Assembly: GCA_964387965.1 (NCBI GenBank) | Contig: CAYLXO010000012.1 | Coordinates: 1-23,259 of the forward strand | DNA: 23,259 bases | Direction of reading: 5' to 3' | From: CAITQP01 sp964387965 | GTDB taxonomy: Bacteria > Patescibacteriota > Minisyncoccia > Phycocordibacterales > UBA9973 | Part shown: positions 1 to 7,543 of the stretch, in pieces | Numbering within the stretch: the stretch's first letter is position 1 | How the letters are laid out: every line of letters begins with the position of its first letter | Notes under the pieces: generated by a model | What the model was told of the DNA's origin: nothing | Seen by the model: only the letters and a program-made list of their open reading frames with translations | The model's database searches: none | Made by a program: the position numbers and the translations under genes

Positions 1-407
1 GCATCATTTACATATGCATCTGCAAGTCGAGCGAGCTCTTTTGCAAAACGAACATCATTGTTCTTTTCTCCTTTATCAAAACGTATATTTTCAAGTAAAA
101 GAATATCTCCCCCTTTCATCTTTGCTCGTGCTTCCATTGTCTTTGGACCAATAATTTCTGGTACAAAATTGGCTTTCATATATTTAGACAAATGCTTTGC
201 GATAGGTGCAAATGTCTGTGTTTCATCAGTTGAGTGTGAAATAATGATTATTTTTGCTCCTTTTTGTTTTAAAAGTTTGAGTGTAGGAAGCGCTGCACGG
301 ATACGTGTATCATCAACAATCTTATTATTTTGAATCGGCACATTGAAATCTGTACGCACAAGTACATACTTACCTTTTATATTCTTTATTGATTTTACTG
401 ATTTCAT
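1..407 (-). CDS. pgk: Phosphoglycerate kinase, N-terminal part (runs off the window)
   Basis: Cytosolic glycolytic enzyme that transfers phosphate between 1,3-bisphosphoglycerate and ADP. About 135 N-terminal residues are visible, read from an ATG at 407. Recognisable blocks are YVLVRTDFNVP near residue 20, DDTRIRAALPTL (substrate-binding Arg), LLLENIRFDKGEKNND and ADAYVNDA. The usual SHLGRPKG loop is replaced by SHSTDETQTF: the His is kept but the Arg of GRP is absent, which is unusual for a residue that contacts 3-phosphoglycerate. The gene begins 2 nt after the tpiA stop, so both are probably on one transcript; I see no promoter or Shine-Dalgarno sequence of its own. The C-terminal nucleotide-binding domain lies outside the window. 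The family call is secure; activity cannot be judged from half the protein. Confidence 0.93.
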   Translation of the reverse strand, partial: MKSVKSIKNIKGKYVLVRTDFNVPIQNNKIVDDTRIRAALPTLKLLKQKGAKIIIISHSTDETQTFAPIAKHLSKYMKANFVPEIIGPKTMEARAKMKGGDILLLENIRFDKGEKNNDVRFAKELARLADAYVND

Positions 408-409
408 TT

Positions 410-1174
410 TTATTTAATACCGTTTGCAACTTTTAATATTCCCAAAAACTTTTCTGGAGTAAGGCTTGCCCTTCCCGGAAGAAGTCCGTCCGCCTTTCCA
501 TGTGCTAAAAATCCTTCAGCATTTTTTTCATCCACAGAACCTCCGTACAAAATTCGCATATCTTTTCCAGCCTGTGCTCCAGCCATGTCTGAAACAATTT
601 TTCTAATATAAATGCGCATTTCCTCAAAATCTTCTGGTGTCGCATCACGCCTATTTGCTGTTGATGAAAGTGCCCAAACTGGCTCGTATGCAATGACGAT
701 TTTTGCTATTGCATTTTTCGGTACTCCGGAAAGACATTCTTCTACTTGTGTTTTTACAACACCGAGATAAAACATCCCGCTGTCACGCTCTTTTTCGCCA
801 ACGCAAAGAATCGGTGTGATATTTTTTGAAAGAAGTAACTTTATTTTTTTGTTTATAAACTCGTTTCCTTCCCCAAGATCACGTCGTTCTGAGTGTCCGA
901 CAATCGCGTATGAAACTTTAAACTGCGCAAGCATATCTGCAGATATCTCTCCTGTAAACGCACCTTCTTTTTCAGCTGATACGTTCTGCGATGCGAGTCG
1001 AAGCAAGCTTCCTGAAATTTTTGAAAGCTCTGGTAAGTAAACAAACGGTGACGCGATTGCTGTGTCGATATTCTTAAATAGAGTTGCTCCCTTTTTTATT
1101 TTTTCGAAATTCTTTTTTGCGTCTTTCGGGTTGCTTGGATTCATTTTCCAATTCCCAACTATGAGTTTCTTCAT
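410..1174 (-). CDS. tpiA: Triosephosphate isomerase
   Basis: Interconverts dihydroxyacetone phosphate and glyceraldehyde 3-phosphate. All three catalytic landmarks are present: Lys in VGNWKMN near the N-terminus, His in VGHSERR and Glu in AYEPVWA, followed by YGGSV. The protein is 254 aa, a normal length. Two deviations: the mobile loop after PVWA reads LSSTANRRDATPED, about three residues longer than the usual IGTGKTATPE, and the phosphate-binding GG reads PGRASL. I chose the ATG at 1174 (MKKLIVGNWKMN) over the one at 1183 because a TGC-TATAAT extended -10 box covers 1190-1182 and contains the upstream ATG; transcription would begin almost exactly at 1174. The gene follows the pilin genes and precedes pgk by 2 nt. 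Confidence 0.95.
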   Translation of the reverse strand: MKKLIVGNWKMNPSNPKDAKKNFEKIKKGATLFKNIDTAIASPFVYLPELSKISGSLLRLASQNVSAEKEGAFTGEISADMLAQFKVSYAIVGHSERRDLGEGNEFINKKIKLLLSKNITPILCVGEKERDSGMFYLGVVKTQVEECLSGVPKNAIAKIVIAYEPVWALSSTANRRDATPEDFEEMRIYIRKIVSDMAGAQAGKDMRILYGGSVDEKNAEGFLAHGKADGLLPGRASLTPEKFLGILKVANGIK

Positions 1175-1181
1175 GCCGTGC

Positions 1182-1190
1182 ATTATAGCA
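1182..1190 (-). promoter_or_regulatory. Extended -10 promoter of tpiA, predicted leaderless start
   Basis: TGCTATAAT lies on the minus strand and ends 7 nt before the tpiA ATG at 1174. That spacing puts the transcription start at or next to the start codon. I see no good -35 box, as is common when the TGn extension is present. The box overlaps the space just after the stop of the preceding pilin-like gene, so tpiA-pgk can be expressed separately from the pilus genes. Confidence 0.6.
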
Positions 1191-1196
1191 CGAGCA

Positions 1197-2945
1197 TTAG
1201 TTACTTTCCTTCCATGAATCTACTGAATATGACCCCGATGGACCGCTCGAAAAACTCATATTCGCAAGACCGGAATCGTAGGTAAGTGTCGCAGAATTAG
1301 ACATTGTTATCCCCTTACCAACAGCCTCTTTTACCGATGCTGAGTTACTAAATTGTATTGTTCCATACGGAGCATACAAAATAACTGTTCCTGCATGGTT
1401 TGCGATATTTACTGCCGGAGAAGCACTTGAGGTTGTAAGAAGCATCAAATAACTCCCTGTTGTGCCAGAACCTGAAAAATCAGCATTATTTGAAGTAGAA
1501 ATAGTCCCGTCGATAACAATAACCCCACTTTGGGAGCCGTAAGATGTAGCAAGCTGTATTCGTGCATCATTAGAGAGCGACACATTACCTGTCACCCATA
1601 ATGTTCCAGATACATAGAGAATAGCGTTATTTGAAAGTGTAAGATTACCAACAATCTTTTCTGGACCAAGTGTGGCTGTACTACTTCCACTCAATGAATA
1701 GTTCCCTGAATAAGTACCTCCAGCTACTGCATCATCCTGCCACTGCGAAATTTGAGCTTCAGATATTGGAAAACCAAGTGGTGTTGGGTCTGCCCGACTT
1801 GTATTACATGATTTATTATTACCACTCCCCGACTGACAATAGAGACTACCAGCAATTGTTGAGCTTGATACGGTATGTGCCCATGCATCACCCGTTCCTG
1901 ATGCTCCAATTGTCATACCTGAAATTGTCGCATTTGTGTACCCCATGTATGTTCTAAAATATGCATCAAGTCCGGACGGGCTCGTATTATTCCAACTCGT
2001 ACCTCCGTATGTTCCCGTTTTCCCGAGACCACCAGAATATGCGGACGTTGATGCTCCCCAAATGTAATAGTTTGATGAATTTGCAGTACCATCAAGCACA
2101 AGCCAATATGTTGTTCCAGAAGTGAGGCTTGCTGTTGTAGAAAGTACCACCGTATTCCATCCATACGATGTAGTTACAGTCGAAGCAAGCATAGTACCTC
2201 CTGCTATTGATGTTGTATCAGGTTTTCCTGAAGCATCTCCTGTAATGTAGATATCCAAATCACTCGGTGTGCCCACTTTTTTTATATACACTGCAATTTG
2301 GGTAATTGAGTTTGTTGAACTAGGAGTAAAACTTTGTGCTGCATCTTGTGTCGTACTTCCATTCGCAAATGTAATGGAATTTGATGGACTACCACTTCCA
2401 TTTGATTGCTCAATTGTTTGTGACACTTTATTTGCAGCGACAGCTGTACCAGTAATCGCAGCACTATTTGATCCAGAAATATTTCCATTTACATATACAT
2501 TCCCGATAATCTGTGCTCTATTAGACATCGTGAGCCCGCCGTTACCAATTTGCATACCATAATTAAATGATACCCCAGTACCGGTCGTAATTTTAATGTC
2601 GGTTGCTCTATCAAATGTACCTACATCTCCTGTCCCTTTTATTTCTTTTTGACCACTTCCAAGATCTGTAATCGTCGTTGTCGTTGAATTGCTTCCAAGT
2701 ACAATAGTTTCACTTGTCCCGATAGTCATGCTGTTTTTCACACGATAAAACGCGTCCTCCACTCCAGACTCACCAAGAAAATAACTTTGCTTTGAAGACA
2801 CTGTATCGTTGGCCGTTTTAAATTCACGTGCTGCAGGGCCCGTAAGACCGAGCACGACGAACACAGACGCAACTACAAAGAAGATAACTGATACCATCAT
2901 CGCCGCTCCGCGTTCGTTTGAGTATGTATTCATGCTAGATTTCAT
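1197..2945 (-). CDS. GspK/PilX-like minor pilin with an inserted surface domain
   Basis: A 582-aa protein with a pilin-like N-terminus: a short leader (NERG), then a hydrophobic helix starting AAMMVSVIFF at about residue 14. It lacks the Glu at mature position 5, as GspK and PilX-type minor pilins typically do. Residues about 130-160 and 345-580 are rich in Asn, Ser and Gly with repeating short strands (for example GNLTLSNNAILYVSGTLWVTGNVSLSN), consistent with a beta-helix. This helix is interrupted at about 186-335 by a separate segment (SFTPSSTNSITQIAVYIKKV ... SGTTYWLVLDGT) that resembles jelly-roll choice-of-anchor domains. It is the last of four pilin-like genes in H-I-J-K order and starts 1 nt after the previous stop. 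GAGGAA, 9 nt upstream of the ATG, is the only Shine-Dalgarno-like site I noticed. Role at the pilus tip is inference. Confidence 0.8.
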   Translation of the reverse strand: MKSSMNTYSNERGAAMMVSVIFFVVASVFVVLGLTGPAAREFKTANDTVSSKQSYFLGESGVEDAFYRVKNSMTIGTSETIVLGSNSTTTTITDLGSGQKEIKGTGDVGTFDRATDIKITTGTGVSFNYGMQIGNGGLTMSNRAQIIGNVYVNGNISGSNSAAITGTAVAANKVSQTIEQSNGSGSPSNSITFANGSTTQDAAQSFTPSSTNSITQIAVYIKKVGTPSDLDIYITGDASGKPDTTSIAGGTMLASTVTTSYGWNTVVLSTTASLTSGTTYWLVLDGTANSSNYYIWGASTSAYSGGLGKTGTYGGTSWNNTSPSGLDAYFRTYMGYTNATISGMTIGASGTGDAWAHTVSSSTIAGSLYCQSGSGNNKSCNTSRADPTPLGFPISEAQISQWQDDAVAGGTYSGNYSLSGSSTATLGPEKIVGNLTLSNNAILYVSGTLWVTGNVSLSNDARIQLATSYGSQSGVIVIDGTISTSNNADFSGSGTTGSYLMLLTTSSASPAVNIANHAGTVILYAPYGTIQFSNSASVKEAVGKGITMSNSATLTYDSGLANMSFSSGPSGSYSVDSWKESN

Positions 2946-2946
2946 A

Positions 2947-3468
2947 TTAGTAACTTCCTCGAAGTGCTACCGTATCATAAAAATCAAAACTTCGACCACT
3001 CGAACCGCCGCGCGTTTCTTGTATAGTCATTTCAACTCGCACGGCACTCCCTGCCGTTGTTGTTATGTTTCTGAATGTAAGTGATGTAATTGAAACTTTA
3101 CTACCCGTAAGATCACGCGTCGTTCCGTCGACAGAATCAAGTAATTTCAAAACATTTGATGAAACAGAAAATTGTACAGTCTTCGCTGTTCCACTTGCAT
3201 CAGTTGTATTTAGTTTCAAAACTCCTGGACTAGATCCAAGTGTACTTGCTGCAGTATCTACGCTACTTGCTCCACGAATTTCACGAGTCATGCGTTCCAT
3301 AGAAATACGCGCTGAATCAAGTACATCATGTTGAGCACGTGTTTCAGTATATGAACGAAGTAAGGCCACAAGACTCGATATAAGCAGAATAGACAGGAGT
3401 GCAAAAAGCGCAATGTAAATAAGCGTCTCAAGTAATGTAAACCCAGATTGTGTCTGTAATCGCTTCAT
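2947..3468 (-). CDS. GspJ/PilW-like prepilin
   Basis: A 173-aa type IV prepilin-like protein. The leader MKRLQTQSG is followed by FTLLETLIYIALFALL, giving a prepilin peptidase site after Gly and the conserved Glu at mature position 5, then a helix of about 22 hydrophobic residues. The segment ARISMERMTREIRGASS is typical of the GspJ/PilW group. The globular C-terminal part is rich in Thr and Ser and in short strands. The start codon at 3468 lies 1 nt after the stop of the PilV-like gene, and the stop is 1 nt before the GspK-like gene, so the pilin genes are tightly packed. It would be inserted in the membrane and then incorporated as a minor subunit of a pilus or pseudopilus driven by PilB and PilC. 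Confidence 0.85.
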   Translation of the reverse strand: MKRLQTQSGFTLLETLIYIALFALLSILLISSLVALLRSYTETRAQHDVLDSARISMERMTREIRGASSVDTAASTLGSSPGVLKLNTTDASGTAKTVQFSVSSNVLKLLDSVDGTTRDLTGSKVSITSLTFRNITTTAGSAVRVEMTIQETRGGSSGRSFDFYDTVALRGSY

Positions 3469-3469
3469 A

Positions 3470-3981
3470 TTATGAAAAAATATCTGAAATATAAAACTGT
3501 AACGACTTTGAAACGCTTGTCCCTCCTTCAGTCCATGTCACTGTTACTGTCACAAGCCGTGTGCCAGCATCCGCCGACCCTCCAGACGAAACAATATCTT
3601 TTGTCGCGCTATCACGATTTACAGCAGTAAGTACAACGGTACGAGAAAACTGGCCAACGACCCCATCAGACGATGTTGTTGTAAGTGACCATGTGTTTGT
3701 ACTTGAATTAAATTTTGGATAATACGTTGTGCCAGCCGTAAGTCCAGATATTGATGACCATGCACCATCACGCACAAGGCGTACTGCTTCTGCTCCTTCT
3801 TCAAGCAATGTTGATGCTTGATATGTGTGCACTGCTTGATTGGACATCGTGACAGATCTTCCTCCAACCACGATAATAGCAATAAGTGATGTAGAAATAA
3901 TCGCAGAACCAATAATAATTTCTACGAGTGAAAATCCTCCTGTATGTGTACGTGTTCTTTTTTTGAGAAAAACATGCGCAT
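3470..3981 (-). CDS. GspI/PilV-like prepilin, reading frame broken at an A7 run
   Basis: The downstream frame (3470 to about 3958) encodes GGFSLVEIIIGSAIISTSL followed by a globular domain (HTYQASTLLEEGAEAVRLVR), a clear prepilin with Glu5. In that frame there is no ATG, GTG or TTG before a stop at 3989-3991. In another frame an ATG at 3981 (or 3975) reads MRMFFSKK and then meets a stop inside the prepilin helix. The two frames meet at seven consecutive A residues on the coding strand (3958-3964); one extra A would give MRMFFSKKRTRTHTGG followed by FSLVE, a perfect basic leader, and a protein of about 170 aa. A sequencing or assembly error, a real mutation and transcriptional slippage are all possible. 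The gene sits second in an H-I-J-K-ordered set. Confidence 0.75.
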
Positions 3982-3984
3982 ATA

Positions 3985-4455
3985 TTAATTACTTGAAACG
4001 ATTCCAGTTTTTGAAACAGTTATAGTTTTTTGTCCTATTGTTGTCGAACTCAGTTTAACAATAAAAGTTCCGTATTGCGATGTATCCCCTGTAAGTTGAT
4101 CAAATTTTACCTCTGCACCACTTCCAGCAAGTGAAATTGATGCAAGTACAACTGGAGACTCTATTGTAAGTGTTTTGTTTGTTGAAGCTGTGCTCGAGTA
4201 TGTTGTCCCTTGGAATAAAACTGCTTTACTTGTTTCAAGATGTACTCCGTACCCAACCCCATTATCTCCCGAAAGTGTTCGGTTGTGTGCTTCATTGAGA
4301 AGCGCCACGACTTCCTCGACAGTATTTGAAAGCGACTGTGTCTCTCTGAATGCAGAATATTTGGCGATAATTACTCCCGCAAGAATAATCCCGATCGCCA
4401 CAACCATAAGTGTCTCAATCGCAGAAAAACCTTTTTGACTAAATGTTCGATACAT
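3985..4455 (-). CDS. GspH/FimT-like prepilin
   Basis: A 156-aa prepilin-like protein. Leader MYRTFSQKG, then FSAIETLMVVAIGIILAGVII, so the cleavage site follows Gly and Glu is at mature position 5. The segment LSNTVEEVVALLNEAHNRTLSG after the helix and the Thr/Ser-rich beta-strand C-terminus match the GspH/FimT style of minor pseudopilin. It is the first of four consecutive pilin-like genes and follows pilC. A TATAAT box lies 6 nt before the ATG and contains the pilC stop codon, which suggests an internal promoter giving a leaderless mRNA for the minor pilin set. The gene could also be a main pilin of a simple system, but no other candidate major pilin is in the window. Confidence 0.83.
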   Translation of the reverse strand: MYRTFSQKGFSAIETLMVVAIGIILAGVIIAKYSAFRETQSLSNTVEEVVALLNEAHNRTLSGDNGVGYGVHLETSKAVLFQGTTYSSTASTNKTLTIESPVVLASISLAGSGAEVKFDQLTGDTSQYGTFIVKLSSTTIGQKTITVSKTGIVSSN

Positions 4456-4461
4456 GAGCGT

Positions 4462-4467
4462 ATTATA
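4462..4467 (-). promoter_or_regulatory. -10 box embedded in the pilC stop codon
   Basis: TATAAT on the minus strand ends 6 nt before the ATG at 4455. Its internal TAA (4465-4463) is the stop codon of pilC. The spacing predicts a transcript that begins at or near the GspH-like start codon. No convincing -35 box was seen. Confidence 0.5.
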
Positions 4468-5649
4468 CGCTACTTAGAAGACTGTAGATAGGAGAAATAA
4501 TAGAAATAGCAAAAAATCCAACTCCTCCTCCAATCACAATCATGAGTATTGGTTCAATAATAGTAGAAAGGTTTTTAGTTTTCGCATCCACTTCTTCCTC
4601 ATAATATGTGGCCACATCAGCAAGCATTTTTGTCAGAGCACCTGTTTCTTCACCGACAGAAATCATTTCTCCTACCATGACTGGATATAAGTCAGTTTCA
4701 CTTTTAAAAACATTCGAGAGTGACTCACCTTTCTGAACTACTTGCCCAGCACGCTCCATCACAGCTTTATAATATGAGTTCTGCAAAACGTCCCGAGTAA
4801 TTTCGATTGCACGAGTCATTTCCACTCCGGCCTGAAGCAATGATGAGAGTGTGCGCGCAGTACGTGCAGTATAAATTTGTTTTGCAATATCACCGACTGC
4901 TGGGAGTTTGAGTACGAGCTTATCAGAAATACGTTCAAACTTTTTTGATTTAAAGAAAAAAACAAATGCGCCAACCACTGCAAAAATCATTCCAAGAAAT
5001 AGCAATGTGTGATGCGACGCGAAATATGAGAGATTTACAATAAATTGCGTTGATGCTGGTAACTTAACTCCTTGGTCAGTAAAAACCTTTGTAAGTGTCG
5101 GAACAACGAAGATAAGCATAAGGACTGCAATCATAAACATCGCACCGATAATAACAGCGGGATACATCATCGCGCCTTTTACTTTTCGTGAAAGGTTGTA
5201 AGACTTTTCCAAACTAATACCAATTTCATTGAGCGTACCTGAAAGATTTCCTGATTCTTCCCCCGCGCGTACCATAGATACAAACAATGGTGGAAAGACT
5301 TTGGGATACTTCGCAAGACCATCAGAAAATGTACCTCCTTGATTAATAGTCGCAAGTAAACCATCAAAAATTTTTGAGAATGCTGGATTTTTGTTTTGTT
5401 TGCTTTGCACTTCAAGTGCACGATATAACGAAAGTCCCGCCGAAAGCATCCCCGCCAAATTGTGCGCAAATAGAATTTTGTCTCGGAGTTTTACTTTTGC
5501 AAAAATATTTTTTGACCATTCAGAAAATGCGCTTCCGCCAGCTTTCGTTTCTTCTAGTGATACAGGAATCTGACCTTTTGCACGAAGTTCACGCGCAGCA
5601 GAAAAACGATCGTTCGACTCTATCGTCCCTTCAGTTACAGCACCGTTTG
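4463..5649 (-). CDS. pilC: Type IV pilus inner-membrane platform protein PilC/GspF (5' end in gap)
   Basis: Polytopic platform protein that links the PilB ATPase to pilin assembly. About 394 residues are readable, in the normal range of roughly 400. The sequence runs NGAVTEGTIESNDRFSAARE near the N-terminus (GspF N-terminal style), then two GspF repeats: LFAHNLAGMLSAGLSLYRAL with RAGEESGNLSGTL, and YTARTARTLSSLLQAGVEM with ISVGEETGALTKML. Three hydrophobic segments are visible, around AVIIGAMFMIAVLMLIFVVP, TLLFLGMIFAVVGAFVFFF and at the C-terminus. A start at 5458 would truncate the protein, because the same frame stays open up to the N run. The true start and about 10 residues are therefore in the gap. 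Co-transcribed with pilB upstream. Confidence 0.93.
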
Positions 5650-5749
5650 NNNNNNNNNNNNNNNNNNNNNNNNNNNNNNNNNNNNNNNNNNNNNNNNNNN
5701 NNNNNNNNNNNNNNNNNNNNNNNNNNNNNNNNNNNNNNNNNNNNNNNNN
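5650..5749. other. Scaffold gap of 100 N
   Basis: Exactly 100 undetermined bases separate the last readable pilB codon from the first readable pilC codon. Round-number gaps are usually placeholders. PilB proteins normally extend some 15-20 residues beyond MLEDGIFLA, and PilC lacks about its first 10, so the missing DNA is plausibly close to 100 bases. Any frame read through the N run is artificial. Confidence 0.97.
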
Positions 5750-7458
5750 ATCGCAAGAAAAATACCGTCTTCAAGCATTGTCATCATGCCTTCTGATTTT
5801 GCTTGCTTTTCAATTGTATCCTGTGGCGCATCTTTCAAAATCAATTCTTTGATTGCACTTGAGACATACAACACTTCGTGTATTCCAACGCGTCCTTTAT
5901 ATCCATCGTCTGATTCTTCGTTTTTCTTTGGTCGATAAAATGGAATAGTAGTCCATGTTGCATCCTCTGGAACAATCTTTTCTTGTTTTACGAATGTAAG
6001 CATGCGATCAAGATCAACAACTTTTTTAAGTGCAGCAAGCTCAGCTTCTGATAAAAAATATTTTTCTTTAGATGCAGTGAGGCGTCGTACTAGGCGTTGC
6101 GCGATCACGGTTCTTACTGTAGAGACAATGAGAAATGGTTCAACGCCCATATCTACCATGCGTGGAATAGCACCAGCAGCTGAGTTTGTGTGAATTGTCG
6201 AGAGCACCAAGTGACCAGTAAGTGATGCATTCACAGCAAGCGATGCAGTCTCACCATCACGAATCTCCCCCACCATAATAATATCTGGGTCTTGTCGCAA
6301 AAGCGTACGCAATCCGTTAGCAAACGTAAGTCCAATCTCAGGCTTCACCTGTGTTTGATTAATACGTGGCATCTGGTATTCAATTGGGTCTTCAACCGTA
6401 GAAATATTTACATCCGGAGTATTCAATATATCTAGCACTGTATAGAGTGTTGTAGTTTTTCCAGATCCTGTTGGTCCTGCGGCAAGAATCATTCCTGTAT
6501 GTTGTTTCATTGCATCATGAATTCGATCAAGAGCTCCTCCATGGAAACCAAGACCTTCAAGTGTGTACCCATGAGAATTTTCACGAAGCAAGCGAATAAC
6601 GGTTTTTTCTCCGTAGTAAATTGGGAGTGTTGATACACGGAATGACACTTTTTCTCCATCATTCTCAATCTTAAAACGCCCGTCCTGTGGAAGACGTTTT
6701 TCATCGAGTTTAAGTCCGGAGAGCACTTTAATGCGCGCAGTTATACCTGACGCAGTATCTTTCGGAAGTGTCATCGCATCATGTAACAATCCATCAATTC
6801 GATATCGAACAACGAGTGTGTCCTCGAGTGGTTCAATGTGCACATCTGATGCTCCTTGAGAAATCGCATGAGAAATAAGAGTATCGACAATTTTTACAAT
6901 TGGAAGATCCTCAGCAAGCTCCTTCAAATCTTTTTCAGACTGTTCGCCTTCACCTTCCTTTTTCTCATCAACTGTTTTTATTGATGCACTTTCTTTTTGG
7001 ATGATATCATCGAATTCTGCCTTAAGACTTTTTTTGTATTGCAAAAGCACCGCTTTTATTGAAGCTTCATCTGTAAGACATGGAATAATACGAAGTCGAG
7101 TTTTTTTCTTTACGAAATCGATTGTCGGAAGATCGTCTACATCAAGCATCGCAACCTCGAGCGCTCCGGGTTCTTTTTTAAATGCAACAATATTGTTTGT
7201 TCGCGCGATTGGTTCTGGAATAAGCGAGAGTGTGTCGAAATCTATTTTTTCGCTCGCAAGATTTACAAACGGGATTCCGAGCACGTATGCTTCAATACGT
7301 TTCAAATCGGTACTTTTTATTTTTCCTTGTGATACAAGAATGTCACCGAGCTTTTGTTTTTTCTCACTTGCCTCCTTCTCTGCAGATACAATATCAGTTT
7401 TTGAAACAAGACCTGATTCAATAATAAATTTCTTTAATTGGTCTGCGTTAAGTTGCAT
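5750..7458 (-). CDS. pilB: Type IV pilus assembly ATPase PilB/GspE (3' end in gap)
   Basis: Cytosolic hexameric ATPase that powers pilus extension or pseudopilus assembly. About 569 residues are readable from the ATG at 7458. The N-terminal GspE/MshE-type domain covers about 1-150 (LGDILVSQGKI, YVLGIPFVNL). The catalytic part shows SDVHIEPLEDTLVVRYRIDG, Walker A GPTGSGKTTT, the Asp box region STVEDPIEY, Walker B DPDIIMVGEIRDGETA and the His box GHLVLSTIHTNSA. The usual zinc-binding tetracysteine is missing: the C-terminal region reads RRLTASKEKY and later YRPKKNEESDDGYKGRVGIHEVL, with no Cys pairs. The stop codon lies in the N run. A possible TACAAT -10 box ends about 11 nt before the ATG. 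Confidence 0.95.
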
Positions 7459-7500
7459 ATAGTATTTCTATTGTAACAAATATCTTGCTCGTCTAAAACA

Positions 7501-7530
7501 AAAAACCGCCATGAGGCGGTTTTTTGTTTT
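7501..7530. terminator. Bidirectional intrinsic terminator
   Basis: CCGCC at 7506-7510 pairs with GGCGG at 7515-7519 around the loop ATGA, flanked by an A run on the left and a T run on the right, so it could end transcripts on either strand. On the minus strand it lies just after the stop of the 620-aa surface protein gene and before pilB, separating the surface-protein genes from the pilus genes. Confidence 0.85.
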
Positions 7531-7543
7531 TTGATTATTAACT

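Noticed and set aside
5635..5796. Reading frames that pass through the N run (PilB continuing to QTVL, and a plus-strand frame)
   Set aside because: They are artefacts of translating N. The bases after the gap belong to pilC in its own frame, and the real PilB end is unknown.
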